Below, piece after piece: positions 55,929-64,000 of a stretch of 64,000 nt of DNA; within the stretch, counting starts at the first letter, position 1, and each line of letters begins with the position of its first letter. The notes under the pieces were generated by a model. That model was given only the letters and a program-made list of their open reading frames with translations. It did not search any database and had not been told where the DNA came from. The DNA comes from Tetrapisispora phaffii CBS 4417. Taxonomy: Eukaryota > Ascomycota > Saccharomycetes > Saccharomycetales > Saccharomycetaceae. A program made the translations under genes and the position numbers. The DNA is taken from NCBI RefSeq assembly GCF_000236905.1, contig NC_016528.1:10001-74000 (forward strand), in the 5' to 3' direction.

Positions 55929-58760
55929 TCAAGTGAAGGTATTCACTCTATCGTGTTCTTGGTTTTCATCGATAGCAAACTCGAGACTGTTTCCTAAACA
56001 GTCTATATTTGCTATTTTGCAATTCTTTATAATCTCTCCAATAGCAGGGATGGTTGTTGCAGAAGGTTTTAATTTTAAGGTACCTGTCGCGTATGATAAT
56101 TTTGGAAGGATGCAATGGACCCTTCCGTTCTCAGAAACAGATTGAACCATTACATCAAATCTTAATAATGGATTTCCCTCTATTTTTTCATTCAAATATT
56201 GCAGTGTCCAATATTTATTGAATTTTCTACTATAGTGACGTAAAATTGTGTCCCTTTCGATTAAATGCCAAACCATTTCATCTAACTTCTCTTGGCTGAA
56301 ACATAGTGGTTGATTAGTTAAGTACCTATGCAATTGAAAATGGTTAATTAAATCAGGAAATCTACGTAATGGAGAAGTGACTGTGGCATATTGATCCGTG
56401 CCAATCATCTCATGAATAGATGGCTTGGAACTAAACGTGCTCGAACTTAACAAAGATCCAATTTTACTAATTTCTTTGATGGATGGCAGTCTTTTCTTGT
56501 TGACATTTAAAATCTTTTTAAATTGGCTACTTGCCTTTGGTTTCATATTTAAGCCTTTATATGTTTTATAAATTGCTGGTATCTTATGATTTTTAAAATA
56601 TTTACCAGCCAATGAGTTTGCAAGAATCATAAATTCCGACACAATAATATTAGAGGGAGTGGTCTCGCTATCCTTAAAATTTACTTTATAACTTTTTTCG
56701 CCATCTTGTTTCTTTTCTATCAAATTTACTGCTCCTTTATTAAAGCCTTCTCCAAAGATAACAGCTGAATTATCGATTCTACATTTCCTCAAATGATTTG
56801 CTATAAATCGCATTTCTCTTAAATCCCTTTCGATATCATTTTCTCTTTTAATGCTGCTATTTAATATTTTGTCAACTTCTTTATATGTTGTGTTCTTCGG
56901 GAAATTATTGACTTTACCTAATTGGATTTCAAAAGTGTCTTCTAATATTGAACAACTACTTTTGTCAAAATCTACCGAAAAAGTAATGGTATTTGTCATT
57001 TTACCAGTATTACCTAAATCAGATTTAGTACAAAAACTTTTTGGAAGCATTGGTAAAACAAACTCCGGTAAATACGTAGTGAAAGCTCTCCTAAATGCAA
57101 TATTTAAAATTTCGTCTGATGTAGAATTATTTTCAATGGTATTATGTAATGGAAATAATGATGCCGGATCAGCGATATGAATGAAAAGTCTTGTGATGTT
57201 ACCATCTTTCCTTAAAACCGATACACCATCGTCAATCTCATGCGCAGTTTTTTCATCGATGCAGAAAACCTTTAAATCCTTGAAATCATGTCTTCTTTGA
57301 TCGATTATAGCATGGTTATCCACTTCAGTCAACGAATAAATTAATTGTTCAGTTCTTGTAGTACCTGATATCTCCGGAAGACAAAGGTCTTTGCTTAATA
57401 AAAGGGAATTTAAAATCTTATTTGATGGGTTCAATTCATTATATAATTTTTGACAATTATCTCTTGAAAGTTCTTTGTTTTTGTAGGTTTCTATTCTCCT
57501 AAATAACTTAGAAATTATAGTTGTTATTTTCTCATTACCATAGTAACATCCGTTACCATATTCTTTTAGCATATTAAGAAAATCAGGAAATTTCTCATTA
57601 ATCTTCTCTAAATTATGCTTATTGATGGCTTCTGTGAATTTATTAATATTCTCATCTGTAGCAACTCTAGGGATTGTTTCATTAAGGTAAATCACATTAT
57701 TGAATGGAAGGACAGAAACAGATATCGGAAATAGTAATGCAGAATGTATTTGGATATCACCCCATAATTGTGATTGCTGTTGTTGAATAACTGCCCAATA
57801 AGTAGATAATAATGTAATAGCGTCAATTTTTGTCATATATTGAATATCATCTTTAGTGTTCCGTATTATGTTCGAGATATGATTAGCATCATGATCAGCT
57901 CTATTTCTAGCTAACTTATTAAGATCAACATTTTGAACCAGATGAACTAATTTCAAAAAGGAGATGGAACTAGTTTCTACTCCATCGCTAATATATCTAT
58001 GGAGTACTTCCAACTTTTTTAAATTAACATTTAAATCTCTTGCTGCAATTCTCGATATCTCTGAAGGTAAAGGTGATGTTGCAATTTGACGGGCAACGAC
58101 TGGTAAACTAGGCAATTTAATAGCATTATTTTCTTTCCTATTTATCAGACCCGCTTCATATTTATTCTTTATCAAATCATGGTTTAGAATATTTTTCGGA
58201 AGTGTGTTAAGTATTCTTAAAGTTACATTTTGCTTTGTTGAGAATACTAATGTACCGTCTGGTTTTGCGAATGTAAACCGTGGATCTTCTATACTCATAG
58301 GAATATCAACACACATAAGAAGCTCTTTATCTGAATTCCGTAGAAGAACAAGATCACCTATATCTAAACTTCTATCAAATAATTGCAATGCATTAAATGA
58401 ATAGTCACCATTCATTTTTATTGGTAAATCCGGGAATTTTTTCCATTTCTTTGAAATCAATGTCTCATTTATCAAATCATTTGAAAACGATCCGGAAGAC
58501 GTCACTGTATCAAACCAAACTTTAGAAGGAACAATATACTCATTATTAAACGTCATCATTGACTGATTTTGAATTTCATCTACTTCCTTAATTTCTGATA
58601 TGTGTTCTAGGCCTTTAGTTCTCTCCAAAAACTTTGATTTAACTAACTCTAAATTAAAGGACGCTGGCAGCCTTTTTTCTAAGTATTTTGTCCTCCTTGT
58701 TGCTAGCTTCAACGCCGAAGCACTACTTTGGATATTTCTTCTGATTAGATGAACCGTCAT
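55929..58760 (-). CDS. DSS1: Dss1 (Msu1), 3'-5' exoribonuclease of the mitochondrial degradosome
   Basis: 943 aa, ATG at 58760, against about 969 in yeast. Dss1 pairs with the Suv3 helicase in mtEXO to degrade mitochondrial RNAs. A basic N-terminal presequence (RRNIQSSASALKLATRRTKY) targets mitochondria. The RNase II catalytic (RNB) domain is at about 495-830, with FCIDEKTAHEIDDGVSV near 497-513 holding the acidic metal ligands and RLFIHIADPASLFP near 522-535. The conserved TSPLRRFPDLINHFQLHRYL lies near 792-811. The C-terminal S1-like part completes the enzyme. No frameshift is present. It is divergent from PTH1. Confidence 0.95.
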   Translation of the reverse strand: MTVHLIRRNIQSSASALKLATRRTKYLEKRLPASFNLELVKSKFLERTKGLEHISEIKEVDEIQNQSMMTFNNEYIVPSKVWFDTVTSSGSFSNDLINETLISKKWKKFPDLPIKMNGDYSFNALQLFDRSLDIGDLVLLRNSDKELLMCVDIPMSIEDPRFTFAKPDGTLVFSTKQNVTLRILNTLPKNILNHDLIKNKYEAGLINRKENNAIKLPSLPVVARQIATSPLPSEISRIAARDLNVNLKKLEVLHRYISDGVETSSISFLKLVHLVQNVDLNKLARNRADHDANHISNIIRNTKDDIQYMTKIDAITLLSTYWAVIQQQQSQLWGDIQIHSALLFPISVSVLPFNNVIYLNETIPRVATDENINKFTEAINKHNLEKINEKFPDFLNMLKEYGNGCYYGNEKITTIISKLFRRIETYKNKELSRDNCQKLYNELNPSNKILNSLLLSKDLCLPEISGTTRTEQLIYSLTEVDNHAIIDQRRHDFKDLKVFCIDEKTAHEIDDGVSVLRKDGNITRLFIHIADPASLFPLHNTIENNSTSDEILNIAFRRAFTTYLPEFVLPMLPKSFCTKSDLGNTGKMTNTITFSVDFDKSSCSILEDTFEIQLGKVNNFPKNTTYKEVDKILNSSIKRENDIERDLREMRFIANHLRKCRIDNSAVIFGEGFNKGAVNLIEKKQDGEKSYKVNFKDSETTPSNIIVSEFMILANSLAGKYFKNHKIPAIYKTYKGLNMKPKASSQFKKILNVNKKRLPSIKEISKIGSLLSSSTFSSKPSIHEMIGTDQYATVTSPLRRFPDLINHFQLHRYLTNQPLCFSQEKLDEMVWHLIERDTILRHYSRKFNKYWTLQYLNEKIEGNPLLRFDVMVQSVSENGRVHCILPKLSYATGTLKLKPSATTIPAIGEIIKNCKIANIDCLGNSLEFAIDENQEHDRVNTFT

Positions 58761-59095
58761 CTTGCAGACCTAAACGCTATGGAATAAGGCACTACCTGTG
58801 AGCTCACGTCCTTGCTTTATCACACTTGGGTTATCAGAAAATTACTGGAATGCATCTACTTCTTCTTATATTCAACTAAAACTGACAATTATCAATTGTA
58901 TTGAATTGAATTTAGATATTCAAATAACCGCGATGCTCTTATCCAAGAAGTCATCATGTAGGACGAAGCAGTTTATGTTAATGGTTTCATATTTAAAGGT
59001 ATTAGTCTTATAGAAAGTTAATTGATTCTGAAACATTGTCAGTGGTCATTGTTTGAGATGGGCTCTTGTCCACTGATGTCGAGCATTCAAAGAAC
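58761..59095. other. Divergent DSS1-PTH1 promoter
   Basis: 335 bp between the divergent start codons. An ATG at 59058 opens a 24-codon frame that ends at 59132 and overlaps the PTH1 start in a different frame, so it could act as an upstream reading frame if transcripts begin before it. No factor-binding motif is recognised. Confidence 0.45.
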
Positions 59096-59749
59096 ATGTA
59101 TACCGCTTTGTCTTGCCGATGTACAGCGATAACTGATGGCGCTTTTATGCGAGGTGCATTTGGAAGGTGTAAGAAGAGATGGTTTCAGACGATTATAACT
59201 GGACTGGGGAACCCCAAAAACCAGTACCAGTACACGAAACACAATGCTGGAGTGCTAATGGCAGATCTATTGAAGAAAGAGCTTGCCCAGCGTCAAAGTT
59301 GGGTCAAATATGGCAAGAAGTCCCTTGCTGAGTACGTTGTTCTCCAAGACAAGAATGTTATACTGTGTAAAAATACAGGAGGGTACATGAACTTAAGTGG
59401 AGAGACATTTTTACCGATATGGAAAAGCCTTGAACGTGAGCACCGTCCTTCCGATGGTGTAACCGAATGCGTTGTGATATTTGATGATCTGGACACTCCA
59501 TTTGGAAAAGTGAAGTTGAGAAAGCCAGGGACCAGTACAAAGGGCCATAACGGACTAAAAGACATTGCTAACAAGCTAGGACACTTGAATTTTTACAAGC
59601 TAGCAATAGGAATTGGGCGGCCTGCCGAGCGAGATCCACAGCAGGTTGTCAACCACGTCCTAAGCAAATTCAACAACAACGAACTCTCAATTCTAGAACA
59701 AGAATGTCTACCTGAAACATTAAGACTGCTGGAACCCTTCTTGCGCTAA
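59096..59749 (+). CDS. PTH1: Peptidyl-tRNA hydrolase Pth1
   Basis: 217 aa from the ATG at 59096, longer than the ~190 aa yeast protein; an alternative ATG at 59147 would give 200 aa. It is the bacterial-type (Pth) enzyme, mitochondrial in yeast, that releases peptides from prematurely dropped peptidyl-tRNAs. Motifs are TGLGNPKNQYQYTKHNAGV near 36-54 (catalytic His in KHNAG), CKNTGGYMNLSGE near 95-107, VVIFDDLDTPFGKVKLR near 131-147 (catalytic Asp) and KGHNGLKDI near 155-163. The N-terminal 30-40 residues are Arg/Cys/Ala-rich and plausible as a mitochondrial presequence. PTH1 next to ERG9 is the S. cerevisiae order (YHR189W-YHR190W). Confidence 0.92.
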   Translation: MYTALSCRCTAITDGAFMRGAFGRCKKRWFQTIITGLGNPKNQYQYTKHNAGVLMADLLKKELAQRQSWVKYGKKSLAEYVVLQDKNVILCKNTGGYMNLSGETFLPIWKSLEREHRPSDGVTECVVIFDDLDTPFGKVKLRKPGTSTKGHNGLKDIANKLGHLNFYKLAIGIGRPAERDPQQVVNHVLSKFNNNELSILEQECLPETLRLLEPFLR

Positions 59750-60345
59750 TCACACACACATATATAGATTTCAATAGCCATATACATATTTTTAACAAGC
59801 AGCTACCGCAACGTTGCCTCGCGAACTCAGTTGAACTCTAACAGGATCTGAGACCCGCTTACTATATACCTACTCGATAGTTCCAACTGTTCCACCAAGA
59901 ACCTTGTCCCATAAACAACCTTCAACTGCTTCCCGATGCCTCTTGTGAGGTGCAAGTTTACCCTAATGTTGCACTTACACGGTGTGTGAGTGCGTCTTAA
60001 CGTTTTTTCGGCTTAAACGAGTACAAGGAGCGGAATTCCTCGAGAGCTAAGCTTTACTGAAAAAATATTCCGAAATTGTAATGGAAGGGAAAATAATATC
60101 CAAGTTTCATGCACTTTCTGACAAGTGCAATTGTGAATTGGAATGGGTATATTTGTACTTAAGGAAAGATCAATCGGTTGTTGTGTGTTGTTGAGTTGTG
60201 GATTGTGCTGTTTTGTTTTCAAACGGAGACTGGAGAAAGCCAATTGCAAGTGAGCGAGCATTGTATATCTAGTTACGAATTGCTTTCTTGGATTTCCGAA
60301 TCGTAAACACATATACACACACACGTGCAACCAACTCTATACAAA
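59750..60345. other. ERG9 promoter and 5' leader
   Basis: 600 bp with no gene. CACGTG occurs at 60322-60327, only about 20 bases before the ERG9 start and thus probably in the leader. GCAACGTTGC near 59806 is a 10-bp palindrome. I saw no clear sterol response element. Confidence 0.4.
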
Positions 60346-61671
60346 ATGGGTAAATTAGGTGAATTACTTGCTCATCCAGTGGAACTGAAGTCTGCTTTGA
60401 TACTGAAGTTTATCAGACAGCCATTGTACTCCAATGAAGCTTCAATGTCTGCCGACGTTAAGAAATGTTACGAGCTCTTGACCAAGACGTCGAGATCGTT
60501 TGCTGCTGTTATCATGGAACTGCATCCCGAGCTACGTAACGCTGTTGCGATTTTCTACTTGATTCTAAGAGCATTGGACACCATTGAGGACGACATGACG
60601 ATCGATGTGGACGAGAAGGTTAGATTGTTAGAAGAATTCGACGGTAAGCTAGACACTTTGGATTGGTCATTCAATGGAAACGGTCCCAACGAGAAAGATC
60701 GCGACGTGCTAGTCGAGTTCCCATACATTTTGCGTGAGTACCACAACCTGAAGCCAGAGTACCAACAAGTGATCAAAAAGATCACTAAAGAAATGGCTAA
60801 AGGTATGGTCAAGTACGTTTTGGACGCGGAGTTCACTCTGAACGGTGTTGCCACCGTCCAGGACTACGATATGTACTGCCATTACGTTGCCGGATTAGTC
60901 GGCGACGGTTTGACTGAATTGATTGTCCTTGCCAACTTCGGTTCTCCATCCTTGTACGAAAGCGACGGCAACAGCAAGTTATTCGAAAGTATGGGTTTGT
61001 TCTTGCAAAAGACCAACATCATCAGAGACTACGCCGAGGACTTGCGCGACGGCAGAACCTTCTGGCCGAAAGAGATCTGGGCACAGCACACCGACAAGCT
61101 TGCTAGCCTCGCCACCGACGCAGACAATGGTGTTGCCTGCATCAACCACCTGGTCCTAAACGCGCTGTCACACGTCGAAGACGTCTTAACGTACCTGAGT
61201 CTGATCGAGGAACAAAGCAGTTTCCAGTTCTGCGCCATCCCACAAGTCATGGCCATTGCCACGTTGTCGTTGGTCTTCAACAACGCCACCGTGCTACAAA
61301 AAAACGTGAAAATCAGAAAAGGCGAAACATGCTACCTGATCTTGAAGAGCAGAACGTTGAAAGGCTGTGTAGAGATCTTCACCTACTACCTCCGCCAAAT
61401 CAAGCAGTCCTTGCAAGTGAACGATCCAAACTACTTGAAGATCAACATACAGATCGCAAGAATCGAACAGTACATCGAAGAAATGTATCAAGACAACTTA
61501 CCAGAAAACGTTGCCCCAATAAAGACCCCCGTGTATTTGTCTACATCCAAGAGAACCGTCCAAGACAACAAGGTTGTCCCAGTGATCGAAGAAGAAAACT
61601 ACAAATTCAATATCGGTCTAACCATTCTAATGACCCTCGCTTTCGCCATCGTCCACAGACTAATGAAGTAA
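60346..61671 (+). CDS. ERG9: Squalene synthase (farnesyl-diphosphate farnesyltransferase)
   Basis: 441 aa from the ATG at 60346 (the frame extends seven codons upstream, starting with GTG), against about 444 in yeast. Erg9 joins two farnesyl diphosphates into squalene at the ER membrane, committing carbon to sterols. Visible motifs are [20 protein letters not shown] near 51-70, the first aspartate-rich motif LDTIEDDM near 75-82, the second [18 protein letters not shown] near 228-245, and NNLPE-type terminal sequence replaced by [13 protein letters not shown] near 382-394. A C-terminal hydrophobic anchor ([18 protein letters not shown]) completes it. Codon use is more biased than that of its neighbours, suggesting high expression. 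No frameshift is seen. Confidence 0.97.
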   Translation: MGKLGELLAHPVELKSALILKFIRQPLYSNEASMSADVKKCYELLTKTSRSFAAVIMELHPELRNAVAIFYLILRALDTIEDDMTIDVDEKVRLLEEFDGKLDTLDWSFNGNGPNEKDRDVLVEFPYILREYHNLKPEYQQVIKKITKEMAKGMVKYVLDAEFTLNGVATVQDYDMYCHYVAGLVGDGLTELIVLANFGSPSLYESDGNSKLFESMGLFLQKTNIIRDYAEDLRDGRTFWPKEIWAQHTDKLASLATDADNGVACINHLVLNALSHVEDVLTYLSLIEEQSSFQFCAIPQVMAIATLSLVFNNATVLQKNVKIRKGETCYLILKSRTLKGCVEIFTYYLRQIKQSLQVNDPNYLKINIQIARIEQYIEEMYQDNLPENVAPIKTPVYLSTSKRTVQDNKVVPVIEEENYKFNIGLTILMTLAFAIVHRLMK

Positions 61672-61848
61672 TCCGCTTGAACCTTAAACCACCATTTTTC
61701 ATACATACTCCTCTATATATCAACTCACCTCAATTCAATTGATAACGCTATTCTATCCATACTCGCATGCCCCTTTTGGCGCCAGCCTGTCTATGTTGCG
61801 TCGCCTCGCCTCGCTGTTTTTGTGGCTCCCCGCCCCCCACCGCTTCGT

Positions 61849-61890
61849 CGGACCGCGTCACGGCCGCGGCCGCGGCCGTGACGCGGTCCG
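61849..61890. repeat. Perfect 42-bp palindrome, no loop
   Basis: A 21-bp arm starting CGGACCGCGTCACGGCCG is followed without any spacer by its exact reverse complement, with GCGGCCGC at the centre. It lies 543-584 bp upstream of the PHO84 start and ends 5 bp before the first CACGTG. It is the longest of the five perfect inverted repeats in the window. Confidence 0.98.
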
Positions 61891-61895
61891 GCCCC

Positions 61896-61901
61896 CACGT
61901 G
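61896..61901. promoter_or_regulatory. Pho4 site CACGTG (high-affinity type)
   Basis: CCCCCACGTGC contains the E-box CACGTG in a C-rich flank like the strong Pho4 sites of S. cerevisiae PHO84. Cbf1 can bind the same core. About 531 bp upstream of PHO84. Confidence 0.65.
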
Positions 61902-61924
61902 CTGCAGCGGAAATTGCATTTTCC

Positions 61925-61930
61925 CACGTG
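61925..61930. promoter_or_regulatory. Pho4 site CACGTG (high-affinity type)
   Basis: TTCCCACGTGTGG, second CACGTG, 29 bp from the first (start to start). Paired E-boxes upstream of PHO84 fit induction under phosphate limitation. Confidence 0.65.
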
Positions 61931-62130
61931 TGGCGCCGCACCGTCGTCGCTCACCCTCTTCAGCCACACACGCTGCGTTCCTGGCCCCGCTTTGGGAGCA
62001 GGCTGTCGACAGCGTCGGCAGCGCATTCGCCGTCGCGAACGCACGGCTGGAGGTAGGACACCGAGCCAGCGGTGCGATGTTGGGTGAAGCAGATGAGGGC
62101 CTGCCTTTCGACACCAGGAAAGGAATCAGC

Positions 62131-62157
62131 AACGTGCAAGGTGGAACGAGCAACGTG
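62131..62157. promoter_or_regulatory. Two weak Pho4-type sites (AACGTG) in a short direct repeat
   Basis: AACGTG at 62131-62136 and 62152-62157 (CACGTT on the minus strand), each inside AGCAACGTGC, 21 bp apart. CACGTT cores are the low-affinity Pho4 class in S. cerevisiae; the match here is to a short core only. Confidence 0.45.
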
Positions 62158-62292
62158 CGACAGATAAGATGGTCTGCGGTATGTCAGCGTGTTGGCGGTG
62201 GCAGTGGCGGTGCAACACACGACTTCGTGCATTCCGCCACGTTTTGCAATACTTGTTTTATTGGGTCGAGTGGCTGTCTGCCACCAAATGCA

Positions 62293-62320
62293 ATAGAATG
62301 TCGACTTGTCGACATTCTAT
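62293..62320. repeat. Perfect inverted repeat, 13-bp arms, 2-nt loop
   Basis: ATAGAATGTCGAC, TT, then the exact reverse complement, 112 bp upstream of the PHO84 ATG and just before a TATATAAA at 62329. A hairpin here could fall in or near the core promoter. Confidence 0.95.
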
Positions 62321-62431
62321 CTGCCCCATATATAAACCATGCCAATGTCACTCGTTGGTCTCGTGTTTCCCACCTCTCTCATCTTGCCTCTTATCCACCT
62401 TCTGCCTCAACACACCAGCAACAACAACCGC

Positions 62432-64000
62432 ATGTCCCAAGCACAACAACAAAACCTTACAGAAGGTGGTAATACCGCTTTCCACAACTTCGTTAACGAT
62501 TTTGCACACATCGATGATCCCTTAGAGAGAAGAAGACTCGCTTTACAAAAAATTGACGAGGCCGCTTTCGGCTGGTACCACATCAAGGCCATTCTAGTTG
62601 CGGGCGTCGGCTTCCTTACTGACGCCTATGACATTTTTGCTATCAACTTGGGTGTCTCAATGATGTCTTACGTCTACTGGCAAGGCCACATGCCTTCGTC
62701 CACCACTACTTTATTGAAGGTCTCTACGTCTGTCGGTACAGTCTTTGGTCAAGTTGGCTTCGGTACTTTAGCCGACGTCGTTGGTCGTAAGAAAATTTAC
62801 GGTTTAGAATTAATTGTCGTCATTGTCACCACTATCTTACAATGTACTGCCGGCCAATCTCCAGCTGTAAACTTCGTCGCTATTCTAACAACCTACAGAA
62901 TCGTCATGGGTATCGGTATCGGTGGTGACTATCCATTGTCTTCGATCATCACTTCCGAGTTCTCGACTACAAAATGGAGAGGTGCCATTATGGGTGCCGT
63001 CTTTGCCAACCAGGCATGGGGTCAAATCCTTGGTGGTATCATTGCAATCATCTTGGTCGCCGCTTACAAAGGTGACTTAGAAGGTGCCAATACTGGTTTG
63101 GAATGTGGTTTGGAATGTCAAAGAGCCTGTGACCAAATGTGGAGAATCTTGATTGGTTTTGGTGCTCTGCCAGGTTTGATCGCATTGTACTTCAGACTAA
63201 CCATCCCGGAATCCCCAAGATACCATTTGGACGTTAACTTGGAGTTGAACCAAACTTTAACTGCTGGCAGTGTTGATTCAATCCCAACCGACGACGAAAA
63301 GAAACCACAATTCAACACTACTGTCCATTCCATCGGCCCAGAACAAACTACAAGAGATATAGAAAATCTAGAAGGTAAAAAACCAAAGGTCTCATTCAGG
63401 GACTTCTGTCATCACTTTGGTCAATGGAAATACGGTAAGATTTTACTAGGTACCGCCGGTACTTGGTTCATGTTAGATGTCGCTTTCTATGGTTTAGCTT
63501 TAAATTCAGCTGTCATTTTACAGACTATCGGTTATGCCTCCTCAAACAATGTTTACCAAAAGCTATACAACTCTGCTGCTGGTAATTTGATTTTAATCTG
63601 TGCCGGTTCCTTACCAGGTTATTGGTGTTCTGTCTTCACCATTGATATAATCGGTAGAAAACCAATCCAGATCATGGGATTTGTATTATTAACTGCTTTA
63701 TTCTGTATCATTGGTTTTGCGTACGATAAATTATCAGACAGTGGTCTATTAGCATTATATGTTTTATGCCAATTCTTCTGTAACTTCGGTCCAAATGTTA
63801 CCACTTTCATTATTCCAGGTGAAATTTTCCCAACGAGATACAGATCTACTGCCCACGGTATTTCCGCTGCCAGTGGTAAAATCGGTGCCATTATTGCTCA
63901 GACTGCTTTAGGTACTTTAATCAGTCACAACTGTGCCAGAGATGGTAAACCAGAAAATTGTTGGTTGAAACATGTTATGCAAATCTTTGCTTTGTTCATG
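62432..64000 (+). CDS. PHO84: High-affinity phosphate/H+ symporter Pho84 (5' part, cut by the window edge)
   Basis: ATG at 62432; 523 codons are open to the last base of the window, against about 587 in S. cerevisiae, so the end is missing. Pho84 is the plasma-membrane proton-coupled phosphate transporter of the MFS PHS family and a phosphate transceptor. The cytoplasmic N-terminus (AFHNFVNDFAHIDDPLERRR) is followed by ILVAGVGFLTDAYDIFAINL, the family's first transmembrane segment with the conserved FLTDAYD. The PHS signature GGDYPLSSIITSEF occurs near 171-184, the MFS loop motif G-x-x-x-D-x-x-G-R-x is seen as GTLADVVGRKK, and further membrane segments follow. Codon use is biased, as in yeast genes that are strongly expressed. 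Pho4-type sites lie upstream. Confidence 0.96.
   Translation, partial: MSQAQQQNLTEGGNTAFHNFVNDFAHIDDPLERRRLALQKIDEAAFGWYHIKAILVAGVGFLTDAYDIFAINLGVSMMSYVYWQGHMPSSTTTLLKVSTSVGTVFGQVGFGTLADVVGRKKIYGLELIVVIVTTILQCTAGQSPAVNFVAILTTYRIVMGIGIGGDYPLSSIITSEFSTTKWRGAIMGAVFANQAWGQILGGIIAIILVAAYKGDLEGANTGLECGLECQRACDQMWRILIGFGALPGLIALYFRLTIPESPRYHLDVNLELNQTLTAGSVDSIPTDDEKKPQFNTTVHSIGPEQTTRDIENLEGKKPKVSFRDFCHHFGQWKYGKILLGTAGTWFMLDVAFYGLALNSAVILQTIGYASSNNVYQKLYNSAAGNLILICAGSLPGYWCSVFTIDIIGRKPIQIMGFVLLTALFCIIGFAYDKLSDSGLLALYVLCQFFCNFGPNVTTFIIPGEIFPTRYRSTAHGISAASGKIGAIIAQTALGTLISHNCARDGKPENCWLKHVMQIFALFM

Larger units (their letters stand above)
61672..62431. other. PHO84 promoter: GC-rich island with palindrome and Pho4 sites
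   Basis: 760 bp, of which about 61760-62240 is strikingly GC-rich for this genome. It contains the 42-bp palindrome (61849-61890), two CACGTG Pho4 sites, two AACGTG sites and a 28-bp inverted repeat (62293-62320). Long frames across it on both strands are a by-product of high GC content and are not genes. Confidence 0.65.

Noticed and set aside
60270..60310. TTTCCGAATCG resembling centromere CDEIII
   Set aside because: No CDEI and no AT-rich CDEII block lie at the right distance. No other centromere candidate was seen in the window.
61739..62525. Several long overlapping frames on both strands upstream of PHO84
   Set aside because: GC-rich DNA has few stop codons; the frames overlap each other and the start of PHO84, and none shows a known domain.
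1..64000. tRNA genes
   Set aside because: I searched the gaps by eye for the B-box GGTTCGANTCC and its complement and found no acceptable match with an A-box; a tRNAscan run would be decisive.

Overview
The window reads as the end of a budding-yeast nuclear chromosome, most likely from a post-whole-genome-duplication member of the Saccharomycetaceae related to Kazachstania, Naumovozyma, Tetrapisispora or Vanderwaltozyma. The species cannot be fixed from the sequence alone. Evidence for this is the compact arrangement of mostly intron-free genes whose products are recognisable orthologues of Saccharomyces cerevisiae proteins, AT-rich intergenic DNA, Ty1/copia relics, and yeast-type promoter elements (Reb1, PAC/RRPE, Pho4 and heat-shock sites).

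Layout. Positions 1-5400 look subtelomeric: three exact copies of a 21-bp CA-rich unit at the very first base (possible telomere repeat), decayed CA-rich repeats, a pair of diverged ~138-bp direct repeats, two sets of Ty1/copia relics on opposite strands, and a secreted, Kex2-site-bearing protein resembling yeast killer preprotoxins. From 6.8 kb the conserved core begins: ERO1, RAD10, UTP14, UFO1, a PGA3/AIM33-type reductase, ALO1, an unrecognised gene, intronless TUB1, a YML108W homologue, a ZDS gene, RCE1, DSK2, TAF8, FCP1, PRM15 (PGM3), an MHT1/SAM4-type methyltransferase, NAB6, GPI12, AEP2, RIT1, YKU70, NGL2, MRPL33, an unrecognised Asn-rich gene, DSS1, PTH1, ERG9 and the first 523 codons of PHO84, which runs off the right edge.

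The order interleaves genes that in S. cerevisiae sit on the two sister tracks of chromosome XIII (YML1xx and YMR27x-28x, for example ZDS2/YML108W with RCE1/DSK2/FCP1). Several genes expected in an unduplicated ancestor (BUL, COQ5, CTK3, VAN1, CAT8) are absent, which argues for differential loss after genome duplication.

There is no single operon-like system here. Functional themes include ER oxidative folding and GPI/sterol synthesis (ERO1, GPI12, ERG9), ubiquitin-linked turnover (UFO1, DSK2), DNA repair (RAD10, YKU70), transcription (TAF8, FCP1), mitochondrial gene expression (AEP2, MRPL33, DSS1, PTH1) and ribosome biogenesis (UTP14).

The most unusual signal is a set of five perfect short inverted repeats (13-21 bp arms, 0-5 nt loops, unrelated arm sequences). 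They lie only in the promoter-side gaps of PGA3, TUB1 (two) and PHO84 (two, including a 42-bp GC-only-centred palindrome). Chance cannot easily explain them, and no annotated feature accounts for them.
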